51,447 nucleotides of DNA from Caulobacteraceae bacterium (GTDB lineage Bacteria > Pseudomonadota > Alphaproteobacteria > Caulobacterales > Caulobacteraceae): NCBI GenBank assembly GCA_947476325.1, contig CANJPZ010000016.1, positions 1-51,447 of the forward strand, given 5' to 3'. Within the stretch, counting starts at the first letter, position 1, and each line of letters opens with the position of its first letter. This document shows positions 1 to 7,638 of the stretch, piece after piece. A program made the translations under genes and the position numbers. Under the pieces are notes generated by a model that worked only from the letters and a program-made list of their open reading frames with translations, was not told the DNA's origin and searched no databases.

Positions 1-3000
1 AGTCGCCGATATCGTGGTAGCGGATTTGACCAACAGCAGTCGCGCCCGGATTTTTCACCAGCAATGTAATGGCGACCGGCGTTCGGCTGCCTTGGCCAAA
101 TACATTGTCCTTCTCTTTGCGGCGTAGTTCGCCTGACGTGCGGGCGTCGCCGCGCAAATGGAAAACGTGAATATTAGCAAATTCGGCTTCCAGCGAACGG
201 CGCAATCCGTCCATCTGATTGTTATCTATCCACCCCGCGTTGGTAACATAGGCAACGACACCGGCGTCGCCGATGCGGTCGCTGGCCCAACGGATGGCGC
301 GGATGTAACTGTTGTAGAGCCCGTTCTTGTTGGTTGCATTCGAAAAAGCCGCATAGGTGTCGCGGATACGCCCATCCAGTTTAGAATAAGCAACATTGGC
401 GGCATTATCATTCGCGCTAGCCTGTCCGACCGAATAGGGCGGGTTGCCGATGATGACCCGGATGTCCAGCTCTTTTTGCCGCGTCCGGCGATTGCTGTTG
501 TCCACCATCAGATCGCTGATTAGATCACGCTCCTGCTCGTAAAGCTGGAAGGTGTCGGTCAGGCAGATGCCCTCAAAGGGCAAAAAGTCCCCGCCGGCCA
601 CGCCATGATAGGCGGCCTCTATATTGATGGCTGCGATGTAGTAGGCCAGCAGCACGATCTCATTGGCATGTATCTCGTTGCGGTACTTGTGCTCCAGCTC
701 TTCGGGCTTGATCAGACCGGATTGCAGCAGGCGGGTGATGAAGGTGCCGGTGCCGGTGAACGGGTCCAGGATGTGAACGCCCCTGCTCCCCACCGTCTGG
801 CCAAATTCGCTTTGCAGCACCTCGTTTACCGAATGGATGATGAAATCCACGATCTCGACCGGCGTATAGACGATGCCAAGCCGCTCGGTCATTTTCGGGA
901 AGGCGTTGCGGAAAAACTTGTCGTAGAGCTCGACAATGATCCTTTGCCTGGAATTGGCATTATCGATGCCAGCGGCGCGGCGTTTCACGCTGTCATAGAA
1001 GCGCTCCAGGCTTTCGGCTTCCTTCTCAAGATTATGTTCGTCCAGCACCTCCAGAACGGACTGCATGGCCATCGAAACCGGGTTGTGTTGGGTAAAGCTG
1101 TAGTCCTCGAACAGGGCGTCGAAGACCGGGCGCGTGATGAGATGCTGAGCCAGCATTTCGACGGCCTCGCCCTGGGTGATGCTGTCATTCAGATCATCGC
1201 GGATTTCGGCAAGGAACGCCTCGAATGCCGTCTGTTCGGAGGTGCCTGGCTTTTCGACCAATGCGGTAATGCGGGTGATGTGGGCCTGGGCGATCTTGGC
1301 GATGTCGCCCGCCCAATCCTCCCAATAATCCCGGCGCCCGCATTTCTTGACGATCTTCGCCATGATGGCTTTGGAGAATTCGTCCAGAAATAGGTCGCCC
1401 TGGTTGGAATCTTTGCCTTTGCCGTCACCGGGTTCGCGGTCATCGTCACCGGCGGCGCCGCCCTGGCCAATGCCTGGGCCTGTTTTCTTGCTGTCCTTCT
1501 TGACGGGCAGCTTGTTGGTGACGGCGATGACCTCGATGTGGTCGGACACGTCCACGCCAAGATCGGCCCTGTTGATCATCGCATCGAAGCGTTCGTCGTG
1601 GGATCGGAGGGCATTGAGGATTTGCCACACAACCCGATAGCGTTCGTTGTCGTTAAGGGCGTCTTCCGGCGTCATCCCGGCCGGCACGCCGATGGGCAGG
1701 ATGACATAGCCCATGTTCTTGCCAGGGGCGCGGCGCATGACCCTGCCCACGGACTGCACAACGTCGATCTGTGACTTGCGCGGGTGCATGAACAGGATCG
1801 CATCCAGGGCCGGGACGTCCACACCTTCTGAAAGGCAGCGGGCGTTGGTCAGAATTCGGCAGGCGTGGTCGCCGTGCTCTTCCTTCAGCCAGTCAAGCAA
1901 GTGGTTCCGCGCCTTGGCGTTGAATGTGCCGTCCACATGCTCAAGCTGGCATTCCAGCGGCTTTGCATCGCCCTCCACCTCCTTGCCTTCATCGGAAGCC
2001 AGATATTCGGAGACAACGGCCGCAAACTCGTTGCGCACCATCTTTGACGTCGCGATGTCACGGCAGAACGCGAGTGCGCGTTTCATTGGCTGCGGATCGG
2101 TGAGCAGCTCGTCCTTCAGGCCATGCTTGGTGAGTGCCTTGTAGCAACCGATGATCTTGGTGGCGTCATCCAGCTTAAGTTCGGACGTGCCGTCAGCTAG
2201 GCGCCGTTGAACGCCGCTGCTGACCATGCCTTCGTCAACGGCCAGCACCAGGACCTTGTAGTCCGTGAGCAGCCTGTTTTCGACCGCCCAGCCAAAGCCC
2301 CGCGCGAACAGGGTCTGCCCATACAGGCTCTCGTCGTCCATGGAGCAAAGGACGGCGGATGCCTCGCTCGCCTTGCTCTTGACGGCCTCCCCGAAAACCC
2401 GGGGCGTGGCGGTCATATAGAGGCGCTTCTTGCCAGTGATGAAATCCTGGCTGTGGATTTTGACGAAGTTGCTTTCGTCCTCGCCGGCAAGCGTCGCCCC
2501 GGTGGTGCGGTGGGCTTCGTCGCAGATGATCAGGTCAAACTCGGGCAGGCCGAAAAGCCGCTGGGCGTCGGCGATCACCTGGATCGATTGATAGGTCGAA
2601 AAGACGATAGTCAGGTGATCGGGCGCCGGCCTTGTCGCCTTCGCAGCCAGGCCGGAGGCATTGGTCGTGGCTGGAAATTCAAGGTCGTGGACGTCGATAT
2701 CCGCAAGATCGTCGCCCCTCGCCCTACGCACGCCAACCTGGACATCGGAACAGACGGCGAATGATCGCAGAGGCGTCTGCGTGTCGATTGTCCATTCGCG
2801 AACGGTCTGCGACATGAGCGCAAGGGAGGGGACAAGGTAGAGCACGCGTCCGCCAGCGCCGATCAAGTCTTCGGCGATCTTCAACGCGGTGAAGGTCTTC
2901 CCGGTGCCGCACGCCATGACCATCTTGCCGCGATCTGCGTCGGCGAGGCCCTTCCTGACTGCTTCCAGGGCTTCGGACTGGTGCGGCCGAATTTCCTTCT

Positions 3001-3499
3001 TCGGCGCGAGGCGGACAATGTTCTGGCTGGCGAACAATGACCAGTCGATGCCGCTTTCCTCCATTTCGGTTAGACCGATACGGATGGTGGAGACGATCTG
3101 GTCGTGCAGTGCGGTTTCGGCGTGTTCGCTCCAGGCCGCGTCTGTCGTGTCGACAATCATGCGGCGGGTGAACGGACGCTTGCCTGACGCGGTGAAGAAG
3201 CTGTCGATGTCGCCTTTCTGGAGTCGATAGCCAGAGCGGTAAAACTTGCACTGGATGGCGCACCAACTGTCGGGATCGTCAGCCAACTGAGCGACTAGAT
3301 CGATGCCGGTGTCGCGCTGATCAAACCGGTTTTCGGCGGCCCAATCGCCAAAGGTCATTACGCGGAGGAATTGATCTGCCTGGGTGGGCGCATTTTCGAG
3401 CCACACTTTTGTCAGGCGCTCAAAATACGTGCCCTTCTCGCGTTCGGACGCGGATTCGTCGCGGTAACGTTGGAGCAGATCACGCAGCGCACCGGCCAT
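1..3499 (-). CDS. Type ISP restriction-modification enzyme (nuclease-helicase-methyltransferase), 3' end missing
   Basis: The frame is open from the ATG at 3499 to the left edge (1166 codons visible, no stop). Domains in order: an Mrr-like PD-(D/E)XK nuclease (GID at residues 65-67, QCK at 83-85); an SF2 helicase with Walker A (CGTGKT, 197-202), DEAH box (327-330) and an MTATPR motif III; a helical linker with a low-complexity Gly/Asp/Lys stretch; then an N6-adenine methyltransferase with SAM motif I (DPFTGTG from 912) and catalytic NPPY (1019-1022). The C-terminal target-recognition domain would lie outside the window. Known of the family: type ISP enzymes (LlaGI, LlaBIII) are about 1580 residues, methylate one strand, and translocate and cut when they meet head-to-head. 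The domain order matches; I checked the frame at four motifs. All visible key motifs look intact, so it is probably functional. Its position beside tRNA-Ser suggests it was acquired with an island. Confidence 0.93.
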   Translation of the reverse strand, partial: MAGALRDLLQRYRDESASEREKGTYFERLTKVWLENAPTQADQFLRVMTFGDWAAENRFDQRDTGIDLVAQLADDPDSWCAIQCKFYRSGYRLQKGDIDSFFTASGKRPFTRRMIVDTTDAAWSEHAETALHDQIVSTIRIGLTEMEESGIDWSLFASQNIVRLAPKKEIRPHQSEALEAVRKGLADADRGKMVMACGTGKTFTALKIAEDLIGAGGRVLYLVPSLALMSQTVREWTIDTQTPLRSFAVCSDVQVGVRRARGDDLADIDVHDLEFPATTNASGLAAKATRPAPDHLTIVFSTYQSIQVIADAQRLFGLPEFDLIICDEAHRTTGATLAGEDESNFVKIHSQDFITGKKRLYMTATPRVFGEAVKSKASEASAVLCSMDDESLYGQTLFARGFGWAVENRLLTDYKVLVLAVDEGMVSSGVQRRLADGTSELKLDDATKIIGCYKALTKHGLKDELLTDPQPMKRALAFCRDIATSKMVRNEFAAVVSEYLASDEGKEVEGDAKPLECQLEHVDGTFNAKARNHLLDWLKEEHGDHACRILTNARCLSEGVDVPALDAILFMHPRKSQIDVVQSVGRVMRRAPGKNMGYVILPIGVPAGMTPEDALNDNERYRVVWQILNALRSHDERFDAMINRADLGVDVSDHIEVIAVTNKLPVKKDSKKTGPGIGQGGAAGDDDREPGDGKGKDSNQGDLFLDEFSKAIMAKIVKKCGRRDYWEDWAGDIAKIAQAHITRITALVEKPGTSEQTAFEAFLAEIRDDLNDSITQGEAVEMLAQHLITRPVFDALFEDYSFTQHNPVSMAMQSVLEVLDEHNLEKEAESLERFYDSVKRRAAGIDNANSRQRIIVELYDKFFRNAFPKMTERLGIVYTPVEIVDFIIHSVNEVLQSEFGQTVGSRGVHILDPFTGTGTFITRLLQSGLIKPEELEHKYRNEIHANEIVLLAYYIAAINIEAAYHGVAGGDFLPFEGICLTDTFQLYEQERDLISDLMVDNSNRRTRQKELDIRVIIGNPPYSVGQASANDNAANVAYSKLDGRIRDTYAAFSNATNKNGLYNSYIRAIRWASDRIGDAGVVAYVTNAGWIDNNQMDGLRRSLEAEFANIHVFHLRGDARTSGELRRKEKDNVFGQGSRTPVAITLLVKNPGATAVGQIRYHDIGD

Positions 3500-3696
3500 A
3501 GTTGCAAGACTCCCCCGATTTCCCCAACCCTAAGACGAAATGCCGGTTTGCCGCCAGACCTGGCGAGCGACGTTGCGGCGGCGAAAAGTCCGCCCGTCTG
3601 CAGGCCTAGCGAAGCGGCCTTGTGGGGTATTATGTGGGGATCGAAAATTATCAGGTCCAAAATGTCCCGAAATAACAATTAGTTATCGAGAAAAAA
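3500..3696. other. Intergenic gap between tRNA-Ser and RM gene with TGTGGGG direct repeat
   Basis: No gene is supported here. It is more AT-rich near the tRNA. It contains two copies of TGTGGGG, at 3621 and 3633, 12 bp apart (about one helical turn) and in the same orientation. The 3' end of the tRNA faces this gap, which is where tyrosine integrases usually insert elements. Integrase arm-type sites are often short, G-rich tandem repeats placed like this, so a leftover attachment region is possible; this is inference only. The promoter of the RM gene should also lie here, but I could not pick a convincing one. Confidence 0.35.
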
Positions 3697-3786
<90 letters not shown>

Positions 3787-3836
3787 ATAAGGGGACCGGC
3801 ACAGCCCCAAAGGGCAGGCCGAAGTCGAGGGCGCGG

Positions 3837-3865
3837 AACTTAGGGGCGCGCCTCCGTTTGCGCAA
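3837..3865 (-). promoter_or_regulatory. Probable promoter of tRNA-Ser
   Basis: On the minus strand a TTGCGC -35 box (3865-3860) is followed after 17 bp by TAAGTT (3842-3837), about 50 nt upstream of the tRNA 5' end. Spacing and strength fit a housekeeping sigma factor. Assigned by eye. Confidence 0.45.
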
Positions 3866-3967
3866 GCCTTCCAATGGGTGTTTGAAGACGGCCCTATGCA
3901 GATCACGAATGCGTGATAACGTCCCTCGCGAGCGCGTCGTCAAGCGTGTCAAACGAGGGAGGCTTTC

Positions 3968-4921
3968 GTGAAGAAACGTATCCTGTTGTCGGGTTGCTGC
4001 GCCTTGGTGCTGGCGGGGTGTTCGAAAGGCGAACAGGCGACCGAAGGCATGCATGCCGAATTCCTGGCCCCACGCCTGAACGATGCGTACGTGACTTCCG
4101 CTCCGGCCGCCCCGGCCCCCCCGGCCGCCCCGGCGGCAGCTGCAGGCGCCCCGGCCCAAGCGTCTCCCATTGCGGTCACTGTGCCCCAATTGGCTTATCG
4201 TTATGAATACGGGCTGGAGACGCCTGCCTCCGCCATCTCTGGACTTGTGGCGCATCATGAAGCCGCCTGCCGCGCAGCGGGTCCCACGGTCTGCCAGATT
4301 ACCGGCTCCAAAGTCGTTCAGGAGAGCAAGAGCCGCGTTTCCGGTGAACTTTCCATGCGCGCCCAGCCTGGTTGGCTGGCGACTTTCCGCGCCGGCCTTG
4401 AAGGTGATGCAAAGACCGCCGGTGGCAAGGTGATGAAGAGCGACACCACCACCGAGGACCTTTCGACCCAGATCGTCGACACCGAAGCCGCCGTTCGCGC
4501 CCGCATCACCCTGCGAGACCGTCTGCAGAACCTGCTGGCCACGAGGCCGGGCAAACTGGAAGAATTGCTGCAGCTTGAGCAGCAGCTCGCTCAGGTTCAG
4601 GGCGAGATCGATGCGGCCCAGTCCAACCTGGCGATGATGCGTCAGCGGGTGGCGTCTTCGGCGATCACCGTCGAATACCGCTCAAAGGGCTCGCTGTCCG
4701 AAGACGGCGCCTGGGCGCCGGTGGCCCAGGCCATCCGCGGGTCGCAAGGCGCGATGGCCGCGACAATCGGGTTCCTGATCATCGCCTTCTCGGTCCTTCT
4801 GCCGCTGGCCATCGTCTTCGGGGCCATAGGCTATGTAATCCTGCGCTTCCGCAGACAGCGAAAAGCCAAAGCCCGGGCCGCCAAAGCCTCGGCAGCCGAC
4901 TCGCCAAAGACTGCGGCTTGA
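3968..4921 (+). CDS. DUF4349 domain-containing lipoprotein
   Basis: A 317-residue protein starting at ATG 3968. It opens with a lipoprotein signal (KKR n-region, lipobox LAGC with acylated Cys18), then an Ala/Pro-rich linker at about 45-65. The middle (about 75-245) matches DUF4349: an N-terminal alpha/beta part, the conserved 'TTTEDLSTQIVDTEAAVRAR' type segment, a coiled coil rich in LEELLQLEQQLAQVQGEID, and a final 'RQRVASSAITVEYRS' strand. A C-terminal transmembrane helix (about 258-290) is followed by a basic Arg/Lys/Ala tail, so it is anchored at both ends. The molecular role of DUF4349 proteins is not established; they are envelope-associated. It stands alone between tRNA-Ser and the dehydrogenase module. 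Confidence 0.88.
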   Translation: MKKRILLSGCCALVLAGCSKGEQATEGMHAEFLAPRLNDAYVTSAPAAPAPPAAPAAAAGAPAQASPIAVTVPQLAYRYEYGLETPASAISGLVAHHEAACRAAGPTVCQITGSKVVQESKSRVSGELSMRAQPGWLATFRAGLEGDAKTAGGKVMKSDTTTEDLSTQIVDTEAAVRARITLRDRLQNLLATRPGKLEELLQLEQQLAQVQGEIDAAQSNLAMMRQRVASSAITVEYRSKGSLSEDGAWAPVAQAIRGSQGAMAATIGFLIIAFSVLLPLAIVFGAIGYVILRFRRQRKAKARAAKASAADSPKTAA

Positions 4922-5032
4922 CCCCCTTCGCTTCGAACCAATAGGCTCGCCGTTTCCCGGTCTTTCAAAAGGGCCGGGCCGAAGGACAAGCATCCGCTGA
5001 AAGGATGCGCCGACGACAGGGGGAACGAGTAG

Positions 5033-7099
5033 GTGCAGTTCAATTCAAAGATGGTGGCCGCGGCGCTGGGCGCTGTTCTGGTCGGCTCTATCGCCGCCTA
5101 TGCCGAGGCCCAGGCCCCGGCCGCGCCGAAAGCAGCGTCCAAGGCCGGAGCATCCAGCGAGGGCGAGTCGATCTTCAAGGCCTGGTGCGCCTCGTGCCAC
5201 GATGACGGCGGCGCCTCGGGCGCGCCGGACACCGCCGCCCTGCGCGGCCTGTCCAAGGCCAACATCCGCTACACCCTCGAATTCGGCTACATGAAACAGC
5301 AGGCCCGGGCCGTGCCCGCCGCCGACCTGCAAAAGATCATCGACTGGCTGCCGAACGAGACCGGCAACGCCAGCGCCTGGGTCGAGGCGGCCCGCTGCAC
5401 CGGCGCCAAACGCACCGTTGATCTGTCCGCCCGCGCCATCCGCGCCTCGACCAGTTTCGGCATCACGCCCAACAACAATCGCGCCCTGACCCGGGCCCAG
5501 TCGGGTCTGGCCAAGAGCGACATGGCCAGGCTTGAGCCGGCCTGGGTGATCGCCTTCCCGCAGACCGTGACCATGCGCTCGCAGCCGGTCGTGGTCGGCA
5601 CAACCGTGTTCATCGCCGCCACCGATCCGGGCCAGCTCTATGCGCTGGACACCCGGACCGGCTGCGTGAAGTGGACCTATGCGTCCGACATGACCCTGCG
5701 CTCGTCCCTGACCTTCGCCGAAGCCGCCAGGGGCAAGCCGGCCATGATCCTGATGGGCGACGCCGCCGGGCGCATCCACGCGGTCAACGCCAGCACGGGC
5801 GCCAAGGCATGGGTCACGGACGTCAAGCTGACGGACCTGAACCGCATCACCGGCGCGCCCATGGTCGCTGAAGGCAAGGTCTTTGCGCCCCTGTCAGCCA
5901 TCGAAGTCAACTACGCCTCGCCGGACTTTTATGAGTGCTGCAAGGGTCAGGGCGCGGTGGTCGCGCTGGACCTGGCCACGGGTCGCAAGCTGTGGACGGG
6001 ACGCACCATGCCCGACGCCACGCCCCAGCAGAAAAGCCGGACCGGCACCCAGCAGTATGGACCGTCCGGCGCCATCATCTGGTCCAGCCCGGTGATCGAT
6101 ACCAAGCGCCACCTGATCTACGTCGGCACCGGCGAGAACACCTCGTGGCCGCCGACCGACACCTCGGATTCGATCATCGCCTACGACATGAACACCGGCG
6201 AGCGGAAGTGGGTGTTCCAGGCCACCAAGTCCGACATCTGGAACTATGCCTGCGGCTCGCGCGCCGCCAACTGCGACTTCCCCGGAGAATATCAGAGTCC
6301 GGACTTCGATTTCGGCGCGACCTCGATGCTGGTCAAACTGGCCGACGGCAAGGAGCTGGTCATCGGGCCGCAAAAGTCCGGCGCCCTGTGGGCCCTGAAC
6401 CCGGACACCGGCGCCCTGGTCTGGTCGAACAAGATCGGCCGCGGCTCGGCCGGCGGCGGCATGCGCTGGGGCCTAGCCTATGACGGCACGCGGATCTTTG
6501 CGCCTCTGAACGATGGCCAGGGAACCGGCGGCAGCCCCAACTGGGGTCCCGGCATGCACGCGGTCAACGCCGCCACCGGCGAGATCGAGTGGACCTACAA
6601 GCCCAACGGCCGCGACTGCGGCGAGAACGCGCCGGTTGCCGCGGCGACCCGCCCGCCGCCCGAACAGCGCATGCTGCATATCGACGCCCCGATGATGCCG
6701 CCGCCGAGGGTTGCGCCCGCGGCGGCACCCGCCCGCGGCGGCGCGCCTGCCGCCGGACGTGGCGGTGCGGCGGCTGGACGGGGCGGGGCGGGCGCGGCGC
6801 CGGTTTCGCGTTGCCGGATCGGCATGTCGCCGGCCCCGATGCTGATCGACGGGGCTGTGGTCACCGGCACCAACGGCGGCATGCTGCGCATCTTCGACAA
6901 TGTCACCGGACAGGTTCTGTTCGAATACCAGACCAACAAGGCCTGGCCGAACACGGTCAATGGCGTTGTCGGCCGCGGCGGCGCACTGGATTCGGCGCCC
7001 TATGCGGCGGGCGACGGGACCCTGTTTGTCGAGTCCGGCTACGACCGTTTCAGCGAGCCGCCGGGCAATGTTCTGATCGCGTTCCGGCCCAAACGTTAG
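5033..7099 (+). CDS. Cytochrome c-PQQ dehydrogenase fusion (quinohemoprotein, alcohol-type)
   Basis: A 688-residue secreted protein with a GTG start at 5033, preceded by an AGGGGGA ribosome-binding site. Signal peptide is about residues 1-26. An N-terminal cytochrome c domain carries CASCH (heme Cys52/Cys55, His56) with Met87 as likely sixth ligand. A PQQ-type eight-bladed beta-propeller follows, with repeated W/Y-strand units such as 'GQLYALDTRTGCVKW'. A vicinal Cys302-Cys303 pair resembles the adjacent-cysteine disulfide near PQQ in alcohol dehydrogenases. The cytochrome-first order is that of polyvinyl-alcohol-dehydrogenase-type proteins; substrate is not predictable from sequence. Odd feature: an insert of about 40 residues rich in Pro, Ala, Gly and Arg (about 550-592) in a late blade. 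Downstream iorAB-like genes suggest a shared periplasmic oxidation pathway delivering electrons through cytochrome c. Confidence 0.88.
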   Translation: MQFNSKMVAAALGAVLVGSIAAYAEAQAPAAPKAASKAGASSEGESIFKAWCASCHDDGGASGAPDTAALRGLSKANIRYTLEFGYMKQQARAVPAADLQKIIDWLPNETGNASAWVEAARCTGAKRTVDLSARAIRASTSFGITPNNNRALTRAQSGLAKSDMARLEPAWVIAFPQTVTMRSQPVVVGTTVFIAATDPGQLYALDTRTGCVKWTYASDMTLRSSLTFAEAARGKPAMILMGDAAGRIHAVNASTGAKAWVTDVKLTDLNRITGAPMVAEGKVFAPLSAIEVNYASPDFYECCKGQGAVVALDLATGRKLWTGRTMPDATPQQKSRTGTQQYGPSGAIIWSSPVIDTKRHLIYVGTGENTSWPPTDTSDSIIAYDMNTGERKWVFQATKSDIWNYACGSRAANCDFPGEYQSPDFDFGATSMLVKLADGKELVIGPQKSGALWALNPDTGALVWSNKIGRGSAGGGMRWGLAYDGTRIFAPLNDGQGTGGSPNWGPGMHAVNAATGEIEWTYKPNGRDCGENAPVAAATRPPPEQRMLHIDAPMMPPPRVAPAAAPARGGAPAAGRGGAAAGRGGAGAAPVSRCRIGMSPAPMLIDGAVVTGTNGGMLRIFDNVTGQVLFEYQTNKAWPNTVNGVVGRGGALDSAPYAAGDGTLFVESGYDRFSEPPGNVLIAFRPKR

Positions 7100-7171
7100 G
7101 ACCCGTCATAACCACCGCTTGACCGCCCGAAAGGCCGGGCGGAAGCTCACGTCTGTTGGAAGAGGACAGCC

Positions 7172-7636
7172 ATGGCCTACACCCTGAACGTCAACGGTCG
7201 TACCATGACGGCGGACGTCGAGCCGGACAAACCCCTGCTGTGGGTGCTGCGCGAGAACCTCGGGGTGCTTGGCCCCAAGTTCGGCTGCGGATTGGCCCAG
7301 TGCGGCGCCTGCACGGTGCACATTGACGGGCGCCCCGTGCGCAGCTGCGTCACCCGCGTTGACTCAGTCGGCGCCGCCAAGGTGTTGACCATCGAAGCCA
7401 TGGAAAACGATCCGGTGGGCCGCAAGGTCCAGGCGGCCTGGAGCGAGATCGACGTCGCCCAGTGCGGCTATTGCCAGGCTGGTCAGATCATGTCGGCCAC
7501 GGCCCTGATCAAGTCCAAACCCAAGCCGACCGACGCCGATATCAACACGGCGATGAGCGGCAACATCTGTCGCTGCGCGACCTACACCCGCATCCGTCAG
7601 GCGATCAAAAGCGCTTCCGGCCAGAAGGACGCCTGA
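7172..7636 (+). CDS. iorA: [2Fe-2S] subunit of xanthine-oxidase-family hydroxylase (IorA-like)
   Basis: A 154-residue protein, the usual length of isoquinoline 1-oxidoreductase alpha subunits. Two iron-sulfur clusters are visible: the plant-ferredoxin type (Cys39, Cys44, Cys47, Cys59) and the helical-bundle type (Cys98, Cys101, Cys133, Cys135). A ribosome-binding site (AGAGGA) precedes ATG 7172. The molybdenum subunit gene starts 2 nt after its stop, so the two are translationally linked. It moves electrons from the molybdenum centre to an acceptor; in IorAB-type enzymes there is no FAD subunit and cytochrome c is commonly the acceptor. The symbol reflects family similarity; the real substrate may be an aldehyde rather than an N-heterocycle. 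Confidence 0.92.
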   Translation: MAYTLNVNGRTMTADVEPDKPLLWVLRENLGVLGPKFGCGLAQCGACTVHIDGRPVRSCVTRVDSVGAAKVLTIEAMENDPVGRKVQAAWSEIDVAQCGYCQAGQIMSATALIKSKPKPTDADINTAMSGNICRCATYTRIRQAIKSASGQKDA

Positions 7637-7638
7637 TC

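Noticed and set aside
605-2764. Several plus-strand frames in the first 3 kb
   Set aside because: All are shadows of the minus-strand restriction-modification gene, whose frame is open throughout.
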